Source of the DNA: Poteriospumella lacustris
Lineage: Eukaryota > Sar > Chrysophyceae > Chromulinales > Dinobryaceae
Direction of reading: 5' to 3'
Assembly: GCA_008000375.1 (NCBI GenBank)
Contig: SMOI01000377.1
Coordinates: forward strand, 1 to 29,148
Length of the DNA: 29,148 nucleotides
How positions within the stretch are numbered: the first letter of the stretch is position 1; each line of letters starts with the position of its first letter. Both the position numbers and the translations under genes were made by a program. This document shows positions 15,763 to 26,500 of the stretch, one piece after another. The notes beneath the pieces are model-generated. The model saw only the letters and a program-made list of their open reading frames with translations, ran no database searches and was not told the origin of the DNA.

Positions 15763-17310
15763 TCACAATATGTTGCACACACCTGGCACTGCGATTGTCG
15801 TGACAACGACGGGGGCTGTTCGTCGCCCTACGAACTGCGGATTCGACAAGGCCTTGAGCACGTTACTCTCTGGCGCCTTCCTCACCAATTCGCGAATTTG
15901 GATGGCAATGGCCTCGGCGTCGTGGCTGCTCATCACACAGTCCGCCAGGCGCGACAAGCTGAAGGGATACAGGTATTCCGGCTTGCTATCGCGGATGCCC
16001 GAGAGCGTCAACCAGCAGGTATCCCTCAAGTGCAGCAGATAGTAGTCAAGATCGCCTGCCACCTGCTGCTGTTGCTCCATTTGATGCCACAGTCGCTCAA
16101 CGTCCGAGTACGCCAACGGTTGCAACGTCATCTCCCAGGCCTCCGTCGCGATATTGCGAATGATGTCCGACGACGTCAACGTCGATCTGCCAAAGACTTT
16201 GCGTAGTAGGCGGCGGTTCTTCTGCACCAAGGCCTGCAACACCGCAACGCGCAGGTTGCTGGCCGTCTCGTTGGCCAATGTATTGTCGGCACCAGTCACA
16301 CAGGTTTCCGGTGATGCACAACCAAGGACCAGCGATTGATCCTCATCCTCCGCCTCGTTGATCAGTCGCGCAACATTGCTGGGAGAGCAGCCAGTGACGT
16401 ATGCGATTAGTCGATACAGCGGGGCATTGGCGTTCTTCGACGCTTCCTCCCCACCCACGATAGCGTGCACGGTCTCCAGATCCGTGGGCAACGGGGAGTA
16501 CACCCGCTTGGTGCGGTATTTAGTGTCATTTAAGTCAATTGCACCGGTACTCAACAAAGGAAAGTCCGATCGGAGTTGTGCACTCGCACTCGCCGTAATC
16601 AACGTCTCCATGAACGACGATGAGCTACAGGCCAACACGGAGACAACGCCAGACGGCTGGTTGCCGAAGTAGGCCAGTTCATGAATGGTGGTGGTCGCGG
16701 ATGGATGTTCCTTGCCGTCCAGCGTGTACAACTGATCCAGTTCGTCTACTAACAGCAATAGGTATTTACCCGCAGCCTCCAGTGAGGTCAGAATGTTCTC
16801 ACACAGCATACAACGGGTATCCTCACGAATATCCAACCCCTGTGCGGTCAGTTCCTCCCGAATGACTCTGGACAAAGGGCTGGACATCAATCGCGACCCG
16901 TGAACGTGCACAGCGTTGTACGAAAGGTAGACAAAGAAGACATTGGGACAAATATACTTGGTCAACGTTGTGAACGACTTCAAACAAGCCGTCTTTCCAA
17001 TCCCTTTCGCGCCCACCATCAAAGAGCAACACACTCCTTGCGTGTCGACGTATTTGCGGTTGGTGAGATTCTTCAATTGTCCGAAGAGAATCGAGTATAT
17101 TTCTCGATGTGCTCTCGTGTCGACAACTCGGTGGTCACCCAAGGTTCTTCCAAGGATGTCGGCTGGACTGGCGATGCAATGCCAGTCAGTGGTCGACGAA
17201 GCAGGTTCGCTGAAGACTTCCCGCGTCTCTTGTCGTGCCAACGCAACTGCCGCCAGGGAATTCACTGGCTGAGTGACGTCGTCTGATTTCACTTCAACTG
17301 CACCAGACAT
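15763..17310 (-). CDS. Crinkler-type P-loop NTPase (AAA/STAND-like), intact
   Basis: 515 residues, single exon, ATG at 17310 in good context (A at -3). Walker A is GAKGIGKT (100-107). Walker B is LLLLVDELD (184-192) with both Asp and Glu. A sensor-1-like strand follows (SVLACSSSSF, about 222-231). The C-terminal 250 residues are helical and probably hold a winged-helix-like and an effector segment I cannot name. The N-terminal 60 residues carry no signal peptide. This layout, with a short header, an NTPase of this kind and a variable C-terminus, is that of Crinkler-type effectors known in oomycetes and several other eukaryotes, which act in host nuclei. The GC content is lower than in the polymerase gene. 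It is the only gene of its type in the window and shows no break. NTPase confident; the effector role is inference. Confidence 0.75.
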   Translation of the reverse strand: MSGAVEVKSDDVTQPVNSLAAVALARQETREVFSEPASSTTDWHCIASPADILGRTLGDHRVVDTRAHREIYSILFGQLKNLTNRKYVDTQGVCCSLMVGAKGIGKTACLKSFTTLTKYICPNVFFVYLSYNAVHVHGSRLMSSPLSRVIREELTAQGLDIREDTRCMLCENILTSLEAAGKYLLLLVDELDQLYTLDGKEHPSATTTIHELAYFGNQPSGVVSVLACSSSSFMETLITASASAQLRSDFPLLSTGAIDLNDTKYRTKRVYSPLPTDLETVHAIVGGEEASKNANAPLYRLIAYVTGCSPSNVARLINEAEDEDQSLVLGCASPETCVTGADNTLANETASNLRVAVLQALVQKNRRLLRKVFGRSTLTSSDIIRNIATEAWEMTLQPLAYSDVERLWHQMEQQQQVAGDLDYYLLHLRDTCWLTLSGIRDSKPEYLYPFSLSRLADCVMSSHDAEAIAIQIRELVRKAPESNVLKALSNPQFVGRRTAPVVVTTIAVPGVCNIL

Positions 17311-18054
17311 TGTTCAGAGTGATAAATAGTGATATGTAACTAGTAACGCGTGAGGTTCCGCTGTGGCAAACTTTTTGTTGGCAGCTTCTTGCCAACCAGA
17401 GAGCGGCTCCGCCTCTGTCACCGCCGGTCGCGAGTGTGACGGGTGTGCAGTATGACTGACGACAAACGACAAAGTGATTCACGACAAAACCGAAGGGGAT
17501 TACTTACAAACCCAGATAGGTACGAACACAACGATCGCGTCTCTGTAGAAATCTCCGCAGGTACACGTAGCCTCCGAGCAGGCCAAACAGCGAAGAAGGG
17601 AAACGAATGGGGAAACGGGGGTTACTTTAGCGCCGGCGCTGGGCACACCTCGACACCATCGCCCGTAATCGGCGCGACCCGACCGAAGGATCCCAATCAA
17701 AAAGGCACACCGCGCAATAAACACATGAAATACACACTCGAGACACCGGGCAGGTATCCCGGGGGGACAGAAACAGAACAAGTCTATGGTCACGGCACCG
17801 ACGACGTGTACAGCGGATTCGCCACTGTCACTGTCACCTCCGCCACTGTCGCCTCTCTCCGCTGTCGTTGCCAGCAGCAGCGCACGGCCCAGGGCAGTGG
17901 TACGCCCCGTGTCCAAACGGCACCTTAGAAGCCGGCGTTGACAGTGCCCATCGAAAGCATTGTACTATGCGCGATTGACGACCGACGCCCCCCAGCCCGC
18001 TGCTCTCGTTTGTCGACGATCGGCAGCGACCCAGTCTACCTACGACATACGCAC
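17311..18054. other. Intergenic region between the NTPase gene and AAA copy A
   Basis: The minus-strand promoter of the NTPase gene should lie at about 17311-17450, where TATTTATCACT on that strand is 12-20 bases before the ATG. A 138-residue open frame on the minus strand (17500-17916) is Cys-rich with hydrophobic stretches, but it has no domain or homologue in the window. I do not call it a gene. Confidence 0.4.
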
Positions 18055-19566
18055 TTAGGCGCACTTAGGCGGGATGCCCGTCACGTAGGCGTCGAAGGCT
18101 TCCTTCACGGCGACCGCCTCGGGTACGTTCTTCGCCATCGCTGCGAACGCCCACGTCTGATACAACTCGGGCAGACTCCGCAGAACAGACTCCGTGAACA
18201 CGCTGCGCATCTCCTCATTCGGTGCCACCAGCACGTCTCCGCGCGCCTCATCCTTCGGGTACTGGACCGTCAGATAGCCCAAATAGTGGGCCAAGCTGAG
18301 CAGCGCCTGTGGCTGTCGCCACCCATCGAAGAGATCCGCGGTGGAGAAGCCATGGAGGGGCTCGTAGGGGATGGCCTCGTCCATGAGGCCATGAGAGTAT
18401 GCCGCTGTGTAGACAAACAGGCGCCAATTGTTAGAGATCAGTCGAGGCAGTATTTGGCAGTGGGAACGCACCTGCCGCGTGTCGCACCAAAAAGGCCACC
18501 ACCTCGTCTGGCACTGGCGGCAGGACGTTGGGGTCGATGTGGGGCACCATGCGGTCGCCGTGGCTCTCCAGTTGTTTCAGGTAGAACCACACTGCCTGTG
18601 GATTGTATAGCGCTTTCACTTGGGAGGACGAGCGACGGTATCCGTTGCAGGTGCGGTGGATTGCCGCCAGGTGTTTGGCGCGCTCGTCGGGGTCCATCGC
18701 CGGGAACCGCAGCGCCAGCAACTCGTCGATGTCACTGCTCTTGAAGCCCAGGGTCTGGTGAAAGGCGGGGTCGTCCGTGAGGTTCTTCACCGTGTTGAGA
18801 GAGTCGGTGGACCATGCCACGGGCAGCACACCTGTGAAGAACATCCGCTCGATGCAGTTGCCGCTCTTTGACTTCACCACTCGACCGAAATGACGTAGCG
18901 TGGAGACGCCTCTCTGGACGAAAGCGTTGTAGCCAGCGTCGCCTAGGCCTTTCTCGCGGTTGACTTGAAGAAGGAGGCGATTGCGGAAAGAATCCGCCTC
19001 GTCGACGATCAGAGAGACTTTGTGGCCGCTCAACCTAACTGCACTGGCCATGTTCGAGAGGCTTGACGCAAAGCTTTCATCATCAATTGCCACCGCTTCA
19101 TCCAGAAGGCCTGCTTTGCGATACTTCTTCGAAAACCTGTATATCGACGCATTCACTGAGTCCGTGAAGCTACGCATTCACTGACGTCACTAAAGTCCAT
19201 CGTCAGAACCAGGTACTTGCCAGCCGTAGCACTGGGATTCTGTCCAATGTACGTGCCAGCAAAGAGCTCCATACGCTGGAACCACAACGCATTAGAAGCT
19301 ATCAATCATTATGCCCAGTCAAAGTAATAGCAGCGTTTTACCTCCTTCTCCGGGATGGCTTTGTCGTGCCAAAGCGCCAGTTGGTTGGCCAGCAGTGACT
19401 TGCCGGTTCGGCGTGGTCCCCATAGACTGGAATAGATTGTATCTGCGTCTAGTTGCGCAATAGCTGTGGTCCAATCCACATAAACAAACTGATCTTGGCG
19501 CATCCTATTCCAATCCGATAGACCGTACGGAATGTTTCCCTGGGGATTGATGACGATCGATCGCAT
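18055..19566 (-). pseudogene. AAA-ATPase-like (PF09820-type) gene, copy A, frameshifted
   Basis: Three exons match copy C: 19342-19566, 18472-19275 and 18055-18404, with GT-AG introns of 66 and 67 bp at the same places. Exon 1 is exactly 225 bp as in copy C and has the family start (IPYGLSDW, then YVD) and Walker A GPRRTGKS. Walker B is intact (SLIVDEADS). Near 19170-19200 the sequence is 10 bases shorter than copies B and C, which shifts the frame and creates a stop soon after. The rest stays open after the shift. Ends with the GYLTVQ and VAPNEEMR segments that precede the nuclease in bacterial relatives; no nuclease domain follows. A recent pseudogene, unless splicing avoids the lesion. Confidence 0.75.
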
Positions 19567-19906
19567 GATCATGCGCGATCTCAGTCTTCCCGTTACAAAC
19601 GAAACCCGGTGCATCATCATTGTTGGCGTGCGTTGCTTGGTTTTTCCTTGTAAACCAATCGCAATGTGTTCGGCCCCTCCGCTGAGATCGGAACGCGACC
19701 AAAACCGCGTTTCTTTACTTAAATACACAAGCGCGTTTCTTATTTCTTATACGGACCGTCGTCCGTCGGTTAGGTAGCGCTGGTCGAGGGCGGGATCTCC
19801 GTTCGTTCACCTCTGACGGTTCAAACACAACGATAAGCACGCAACGAAAACTCAAATGTTGTGTCTATCTCTGTTTGCATCGGAACGACTGAGGTCTAGC
19901 GTGACC
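19567..19906. promoter_or_regulatory. Divergent promoter region between AAA copies A and B
   Basis: 340 bp between two head-to-head ATGs. The part next to copy B (about 19680-19906) aligns with 26272-26500 upstream of copy C, including ACCGCGTTTCTT, CCGTCGTCCGTCGGT, GTTCACCTCTGACGGTTCAAAC and the last 65 bases, which are nearly identical. The part next to copy A shares GACTGAG and the bases around the ATG in inverted orientation. Such conservation upstream of paralogues suggests a shared promoter. Confidence 0.55.
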
Positions 19907-21079
19907 ATGCGATCGATCGTCATCAATCCCCAACGGCTGGCCAATACCTGGTGCTGGCCTTGGACTTCAGGAACGTCCACGAGTCCGCTTATGAAATTAG
20001 CCTCCAGAAATTAGTGAATGCAGCCATACAGACCTTTTCTGAAAAGTACCACAAGGCAGGACTTCTGAATGAAGATGTGACGATTGATGACAGTTGAGCG
20101 GCCACAAGCTCTCCGTGATTATCGACGAGGTCAATTCGTTTGCTTATCAATTCCTCCTTTACGTCAGACGCGCGAGTGGCTTTTCCCCCAGGAAGCGACT
20201 GAACCTCGGTGAATACGACGGAGGCGTTCAGACCTATGGCTCCTTGCTACGCGATATCTGTTGCAGGTTGGCTTTGGGTGGCAGCCCGTGCATCGAGCGG
20301 ACGATTTTTACCGGTGTGCTACCAGTGGCATGGTCCAACGGTTGCTTTCCTCTCAACACCGTAAAGGACCTGACCTACACCGCCGCCTTCCAACAGACCC
20401 TGGGCTTCAAGAGCAGTGACATCGACGAGTTGCTGGCGCTGCGGTTCCCTGCGATGGACCCCAACGAGCGCGCCAACTGGCGGCGATCCACCGCACCTGC
20501 AACGGATACCGTCGCTCGTCCTTCCAAGTGAATGCGCTGTACAATCCGCAGGGGGTGTGGTTCTACCTGAAACACCTGCAGGACAAGGGCGACCGTACGA
20601 TGCCCCGCAGCGACCCAAAGGCCGCCCTGACGAGGTGCTGGAATGTTGCATGAGACACGCGGCAGGTGCGTTTCCACTGCCATATACTGCGTCGACCGAT
20701 CTCTAATGATTATCGCCTGTTTGGCTACACAGGGGCACACCCACCCGTGCGCCTATTGGACGAGGCCATCCCCTTCGAGCCTCGCCATGGCTTCTCAACC
20801 GCGGCTCTCTTCCATGAGGTGCTAGCGCCACAGACGCTGCTCAGCATGTTCCACTATTTGGGCTATCTGACGGTCCAGTACCCGAAGGATGAGGCACAAG
20901 GAGACATGGTAGTGGCACCAAACGATCAAATGCGCAGAGGGTTCACGAACGCTGTCTTGCGGAGTCCGCCCAAGGCGTATCGGGCGTGGGCGTTCGCGGC
21001 GATGGCAAAAAAAGTGCCGCGGGCGGTCGCCGTGAAGGACGCATTGAACGCCTACTTGGCGGGCAGACTGCCTAAATAA
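19907..21079 (+). pseudogene. AAA-ATPase-like gene, copy B, multiply deleted
   Basis: The start (MRSIVINPQ) is kept. A deletion then removes the rest of exon 1, including Walker A, the whole first intron and the beginning of exon 2, joining to the segment that reads LANTW out of frame. A second deletion of about 50 bases lies near 20090. A 4-base deletion at about 20477 and further frameshifts near 20630 follow. The middle still encodes Walker B as VIIDEVNS and the FKSSDIDELLALRFPAMDP segment. The second intron (GTGCGT...CACAG, about 20667-20733) and the last exon (to 21079) are recognisable. Nonfunctional as an ATPase. Confidence 0.85.
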
Positions 21080-22510
21080 AGAACAAACAGCCGCGCCGCA
21101 TCAGAGGTATGGTAGGCTGTAGGTGTGCTCTCCTATTGTAATTACCATGGTTATCAGTGCCTACTAAATAGGGATGAACGAAGAAAGGTGACAGAGACAG
21201 TAGTGCGTTGTGAGATGATCGTCAAGAGGTGAACGGCTGTCAGGTAAAGCGACCGGGGCATCGTCAGTGGTTGCAACGACAACGGAGACGTTTACCAGTA
21301 GTGGGCACTGCGATGGGCGTTGAGCGTCTCTGTGCGCAGGCGGCGGTGTCCAGTGTCATCGCTGCCAAAGGAGGAAGCAACCATTGCCAGCCCCTGCGTT
21401 CGTCCTCCGAGGATGCCCTCGTTGCAGTGGCCACACGTCCATGACGACGTCCGCCGCCTCCGATCGGACGATTAGACGACGAGCAGAAGCACTCGAGACC
21501 ACTGGCGAACAGCTTATCCGCCCAATAGCAAAGACACTGTTGTCACAAATACAGCACCGCAGGTACGCAGTAACAACTGTCGAGGACGACAGGACAAAAC
21601 CCAGCACCGCACCCCACCCTATCACACCGTAGTGCAAACTCACAATCAAACAATCAGTTGCAAACACGTTCTCCCCTACCCGTTGTTCGTGTCGATCGTT
21701 TGATACTTCCTCTACTATACTAGTATACCTTAGCATTTACAAATGGCCTGTTGTTAATCAATGGACAGAATATGGTTCATAGACACTACCACAGAGACGT
21801 ACAGAAAGCTCATCGATCGGTTGATGATTGACGATTAAGAGTTCCACATGAGGACAGGATGTGGTACGTACACGGACCCCCCCCTCTCTCCCCAATCAAT
21901 CACCGCTCTGAACTAAAACATCAATTGAAGAGTTGTTCTGTGTGGTGATGAGAAGAACTCTCGCGAAGAGCTCGTTCCACTGACTGACTGGGCCTCTGCG
22001 GACACATCCATACTCACGGGATACATGAATATGTATTGGACCCGTCATCGATGTACAACGTAGACAGGGCCTTGGCACAGACACTGTCCCCCTCTCCAAG
22101 CTATCACACATTGGAACTGAACCAAATTGTGCCAGTTCGTCCGTCCGTGGGATCTAAACGAACCACCAGTTCGAAGATACAGCAGATGCTCAATGTTACT
22201 GAATGACTACGCCGGACAGCGACGAGCAAGGCCTCCACTCGCACACACACATACATCACGATATCATCCGCATTATCTTCCACCGAGAAGACGTAGTTGC
22301 CCAGAGATCGATCGATATCTTCGACCGCTTCGCAACAGGATCGGTTTGGGAGTCCCGGATATCGCTGACAAATATCTCAGCTGGAATCTCGTCAATTCAT
22401 AAAATAAACTGTCAGATGCGAGCAATAAAAGACAAACATATGGAATAAAGGTCGAAGCTCGTTGTGAAATCGTCTTGAGTCAGTGAAAAAAGTGACGGAT
22501 GTCCCCGTCG
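21080..22510. other. Region downstream of copy B, no gene seen
   Basis: 21095-21345 aligns with the sequence after copy C (28041-28250), then about 290 bases (21346-21630) have no counterpart there, then CACAATCAAACAAT (21641-21654) matches again. 21660-22510 holds short frames only. One frame at 22203-22448 (81 residues) reads plausibly but matches nothing I know. Confidence 0.45.
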
Positions 22511-23050
22511 TCATGGTCGTCGTGTCAGTGGGGTTGTTTTCGCGGGCCTTACTCTCACTCTCACTATCTCATCACTGTCACATACAATTCAAATACATCC
22601 AGGCCTCTGATTTCGCTCCATTGGCCACTCTTTGCTGTACTGTTTATTAGTTTTTGTTTTAGTGCGAACTATTGACGGTTGAGGGGTAAGCGTTGAATTT
22701 GAAGTGAAGGAGAGCGAAGCTTTTACTGTTTCCTAACGACTTGTTCGTGCAGCAGAAATGGGACGCCATCGATTCATTGGATTGCCAACGGGCGGCATGG
22801 GATGTATGTACTGTGGACAGACTCGTGTGCTTTTGGAACATCGACGAGGTGCTGATGGAAAGCTACCACCATGTCCCGAAGGACCTGATGAGCTGCCTGG
22901 TATGATTTTTCACGCTTTGGATTTATTTGATGATATATTTATTTTTGTTTCTTATTCCCGCTTTCTTCCCGGGTGCACTCGACACGTCGATCACACGGAA
23001 CTGTCACCCCAAAACGTTTCCCCGGTGCAATTAACGCTGTCACGAGCGTT
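22511..23050 (+). repeat. Left arm of an inverted duplication (5' region of kinase-type gene)
   Basis: 22511-22625 matches the reverse complement of about 26145-26252, and 22900-23050 matches the reverse complement of 25776-25927 almost base for base. The parts between differ in sequence but occupy the same role (exon 1). The two arms therefore represent the promoter, first exon and intron of two convergent gene copies. Confidence 0.8.
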
Positions 23051-23126
23051 GTTGTTGTTATTCCCGATTGCGATTGCAGCCCCATTTCTCTCACTATTGT
23101 TTCGAACAGCGTATTGTCCAGTGTAA
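22758..23126 (+). pseudogene. Broken paralogue of the nuclease-kinase gene (header exon kept)
   Basis: Exon 1 (22758-22899, ATG in frame) encodes a header with MYCGQ and PPCPEG, a CxxCG...CP pattern as in exon 1 of the gene at 24273-26122. It ends in phase 1 at a GT donor (22900). The intron aligns with that gene's second intron, but the acceptor AG is changed to TG (near 23002). Reading through, or using a later AG at about 23072, leads to a stop at 23124-23126. Downstream (23130-23700) pieces of several frames look formerly coding, but no nuclease or kinase motif is recognisable. Confidence 0.5.
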
Positions 23127-24272
23127 TCACGTGCCACATTCCCATAGAATATTCACACGCTCCTCCATCGTCCTTTGAGGAGCGCTCCGAAGGTCGGCGA
23201 CACTGTAACGCGCAAAACTAACTTCAGCACTTCAACTTCCACACACGCCTGTACACCTTGGTGTTTGATTGGATCGCTATCAACCACAGATACAGATCGT
23301 CTGGGACTCAGCCATCTCCACGGCACTGTCTGTTCGCGTGGACCAAGGCAGGCGAACAAGCGGCACTTCACTCGCGGCATGGTACAGCACGGTGTCCATG
23401 GTAGTGGGTGTTGATGGCGGCTGCAACCGTCCTGGAGATTTCGACAGGAGACCACCCTATGCAGGAGATCGTCAGGCAAAGCTTCCATCTGTCTCACAAT
23501 GGGAACCGATGCTGCCGCGGCGATCGGGTTCAGCTGCAGCTACCACGTTGCGGCGATGGTGTGGTCGGGCCTGTTGCCGTCGGTGGTTGCGAAGATGTTC
23601 GGCGAGAACGAGGCCGTACGTGTTGGATACCGGTAGAGGTTTTGTTGCATGGTACATAGAACTATCAGGAGGAACATGAAGGCTACAAGAAAACGTCATC
23701 CACAGATGAACACAAGAATCAATCAGATTCTTTGGTCGCTCTCCGAAGCGGCTTATACTCTACCAAGTGCTGGTATTCCTTACGTAAATCAGCAATGGCT
23801 TTCTTTGTCGCCTCGGCTCTGACACGCTCTCTTTGATGCGTGGACCTCTTTGATGCGCTTCAATTCCGAACGATGCAGTGCAGACAACTGCTAGAATTGT
23901 CGATCCCATCAAGGTGAGAGCGGAAGCGTATTCTTTCACGAAATCCATCACTTGTCGTCCTTTGGACCGAAGCGATGGCTCCTACTAATACGTCGATGAC
24001 ATTCTTACTCTCATCACTTGGGACACCGCTTACCGTGGACGAAAAGAAGCGGCTGCTGCGAACCGCCAGTGCTTTCTTCGTTCCTGGGACTAACAAGGAG
24101 GAAAGCCCCCCCCCCAGCGGAAACGCGTGAAAGACCTGCAAAATCACAAAACCAGAACAGGAAAAGCGAAAGAAACAAAAAACAAAAAACACAAATATGA
24201 TGGGCCATAGACCCTCCAACGAAGAGAGCCCTTGTCGCACACACGGTCATTGGGACAAACAAGCGGGAAGCC
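23127..24272. other. Region between the convergent kinase-type copies
   Basis: Contains decayed sequence after the left copy and the 3' side of the right copy. On the minus strand a strong pyrimidine-rich acceptor (TTTTGTGATTTTGCAG, ending about 24134) precedes an open frame reaching 23860. A GTGAGG donor overlaps the stop of the kinase gene. A 10-base C run at 24106-24115 decides the frame. A further exon of the kinase gene is possible but not proven. Confidence 0.35.
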
Positions 24273-26122
24273 TCACCCCAGCAAAACAGCTGGAAGGTCC
24301 ACATGTATTTCGGCCAACTCTTCCGTAATTGCGGTGACGTCCGCTGGGCCGTCCAAGCGTCGAAGGCATGATGCGAGGACGGAGTAGCGCGTTATCCACT
24401 GCATGGCGTGCACGTGGGTTTGGAGTTTCTCTACCAACGTAGCGGTGGCTGTCGGCTCCGTGAGTAATACGCAATCATCGTAATCGATCAAGTAGGCCGT
24501 GGTTCCATCGCGCGAGATGCGAATGTTGGCCGGACGGACGTCGATATAGAGAATGGCGTGCTTCGCCAGCCAGTACACGGCCTCTGCCACTTGTTGCATC
24601 AACGCCTCGTTCCGCATGTCCTCTTCGTTGGCATCGCGGTCGCCAACGAACGGGGTCACGACCGCCACCTCGAACATCCCAAAGAACAACTGGGAGCGTA
24701 CCAACGACGACGGATAATCCTGGTGCACGTTCATGATATCTTTCAAGCGCACGTACACCTTGAACAAATGGTACATGTACGGCGGCCCCAACGACCAGCG
24801 GGGGCTCTCCGCCACAATGTCACGGTATGTGAGTTCTTTGTCTCGGCTCTGAACTGTCGAACGACGGCTATAAGGAGGAGCTGCGCTCGATCTTGGAGAT
24901 GACGCCGACGCCGATGCTGTTGAAGTAGGCATTCCCTCAAACGGGAATTGCTGACGGTCCAAATAGTTCAATGCGGAGACCACTTTGACAAACCATGTGG
25001 TATCAACGGACAGCTCGACGAGACGTAACGGCTCGTTGGAGAAGATGATGCCGATGTCGTCCTCACTCTTATTGCGAAACCCACAGGGCGCATACGGGAT
25101 GCGCAAGGACAGAAACGGGACATCTCGCCGTCGACGGTCCTCAAAGGCGGCTTCGGCGTCGGCTATGGCCGTTCGGTGCTCCATCGATCCCAGGAAGAAC
25201 GGCTTCGATACCACCGAGTAGTAGATAAACCCGACCCATTCACAGGCGATCACAAACCCCATAGGCCCGCTAGACACAACCCCGAAAGCTAGAGGAACGT
25301 GATTCGCCATCACCAGTTGATCGTCGCTCATCGTGTCGGGGAAGAAGCAGTCGAGCATTGACAGGGTGCAGTATGCGATCACCTCTTCAATGGCGAGGTT
25401 GCTTATCGATTTCGCTTCCACGCTAAAGCCGGCAACTCCGAGCGCTACATCGGGGAAGCGCACGGCCGATATCTCCGGTTTGCATGTTATTGGAAGTCTG
25501 AGTCTCGAAAACGCGGACCGACGCTCAACTTTACGTCCATAAATGTCCCAAGCCGACGTGCCAGTTTGGCACACCTTCAACCAATCAAAGGAGAACTCAG
25601 TAAGTACACCGTAGAAATATTGCTCAGTTAAATGCAACGTATCCCCACTCAACGTTCCCCGCAGAGTGGGAAGAGACAATGGGCAACACTTGTACTGCGC
25701 CAGTCCGACTTCCACGACTTTAGGCCATTTCGCCTTCCCAGCGGGACTCACGAGTGACTGTTCAGCGGCATTCCGAACGCTCGTGACAGCGTTAATTGCA
25801 CCGGGGAAAAGGTTTGGGGTGGCTGTTCCGTGTGATCGACGTGTCGAGTGCACCAGGGAAGAAAGCGGGAATAAGAAACAAAAATACATACATCATCAAA
25901 TAAATCCACAGCGTGAAAAATCATTACCTGTCGATGCACCTCCACCAGCCACACCTATGATTGGAACGTATTTAATTTCATCAGAAAGTGTAAGTGATGG
26001 GGAAAGAAGCGGATACCATTTTGTGTGAATGGACAGGCCCTCTCTGCATCTACTCCTCTCTGATCTCCACACCAAGAGCATACTCTGCTACCATGAGTGT
26101 CTGTGACAAAATTATGAGCCAT
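24273..26122 (-). CDS. Crinkler-type PD-ExK nuclease plus protein-kinase fusion with CxxCG header
   Basis: Proposed exons 26017-26122, 25928-25954 (27 bp) and 24273-25822, with GT-AG introns of 62 and 105 bp; all phases are 1 and the sum gives 560 residues. The header (1-36) has CSWCGDQ and ACPF, a CxxCG...CP zinc-binding pattern. Residues about 165-205 have FPDV (Pro168-Asp169), then FSVEAKS (Glu180, Lys182), then a helix, the PD-(D/E)XK nuclease core. After a Ser-rich linker (about 342-372) a kinase-like domain follows with ILYIDVRPANI (catalytic Asp about 472) and LIDYDD (about 489-494) for the HRD and DFG motifs. The Gly-rich loop and catalytic Lys are not clear. Nuclease plus kinase modules in one protein is a known Crinkler-type combination. 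Frames open upstream of 25822 only by reading the intron. A 3' extension beyond the stop is possible. Confidence 0.7.
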
Positions 26123-26252
26123 ATTTCATAAATCCCAAAGCAACTTATCGCGAAATGGATCGAAATCAGAGGCCTGGATGTGTTTGAATTGTGAGTACAG
26201 TGAGTGAGGCCGTGAGGCCCGCGAAATCCCCACTGACACGACGACCATGATG
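25776..26252 (-). repeat. Right arm of the inverted duplication
   Basis: Minus-strand counterpart of 22511-23050. The 25776-25927 part covers the second intron and the first bases of exon 3 of the gene; the 26145-26252 part is upstream of its ATG. The two arms are about 2.7 kb apart at their inner ends. Confidence 0.8.
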
Positions 26253-26271
26253 AGGGGCCTTGCGGTCGGAA

Positions 26272-26500
26272 CACGGCCCAAACCGCGTTTCTTCTTCACG
26301 CACTGTTCAGTCAGAAGCGCGTTTCTTCTGCGTGTACGGGCCGTCGTCCGTCGGTTTGGGCGACCACGGTCGAGAAGCTGGTCGAGGGCGGTTGCTCCGT
26401 TCACCTCTGACGGTTCAAACAGAACGATAAGCACGCAACGAAAACTCGAATGTTATGTCTATCTCTGTTTGCATCGGAACGACTGAGGTCTAGCGTGACC
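26272..26500 (+). promoter_or_regulatory. Upstream region of AAA copy C, shared with copy B
   Basis: Aligns with 19685-19906. The last 65 bases before the ATG differ at only two or three positions. It is probably the promoter and 5' UTR. No canonical TATA box is evident. Confidence 0.5.

Noticed and set aside
17500-17916. 138-residue Cys-rich minus-strand frame between NTPase and AAA copy A
   Set aside because: No domain, signal peptide or paralogue, and no splice or promoter support; it could be chance.
23153-23497. Minus-strand frame beginning like an F-box (MEALPDDLLHRVV)
   Set aside because: Only the first dozen residues fit; the rest is Cys/Arg-rich without an F-box core or partner domain, and it lies in decayed sequence.
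25823-25889. Start of the kinase gene inside 25823-25889
   Set aside because: That stretch belongs to an intron duplicated at 22900-23000, and the first codon is not ATG; a spliced header exon fits better.
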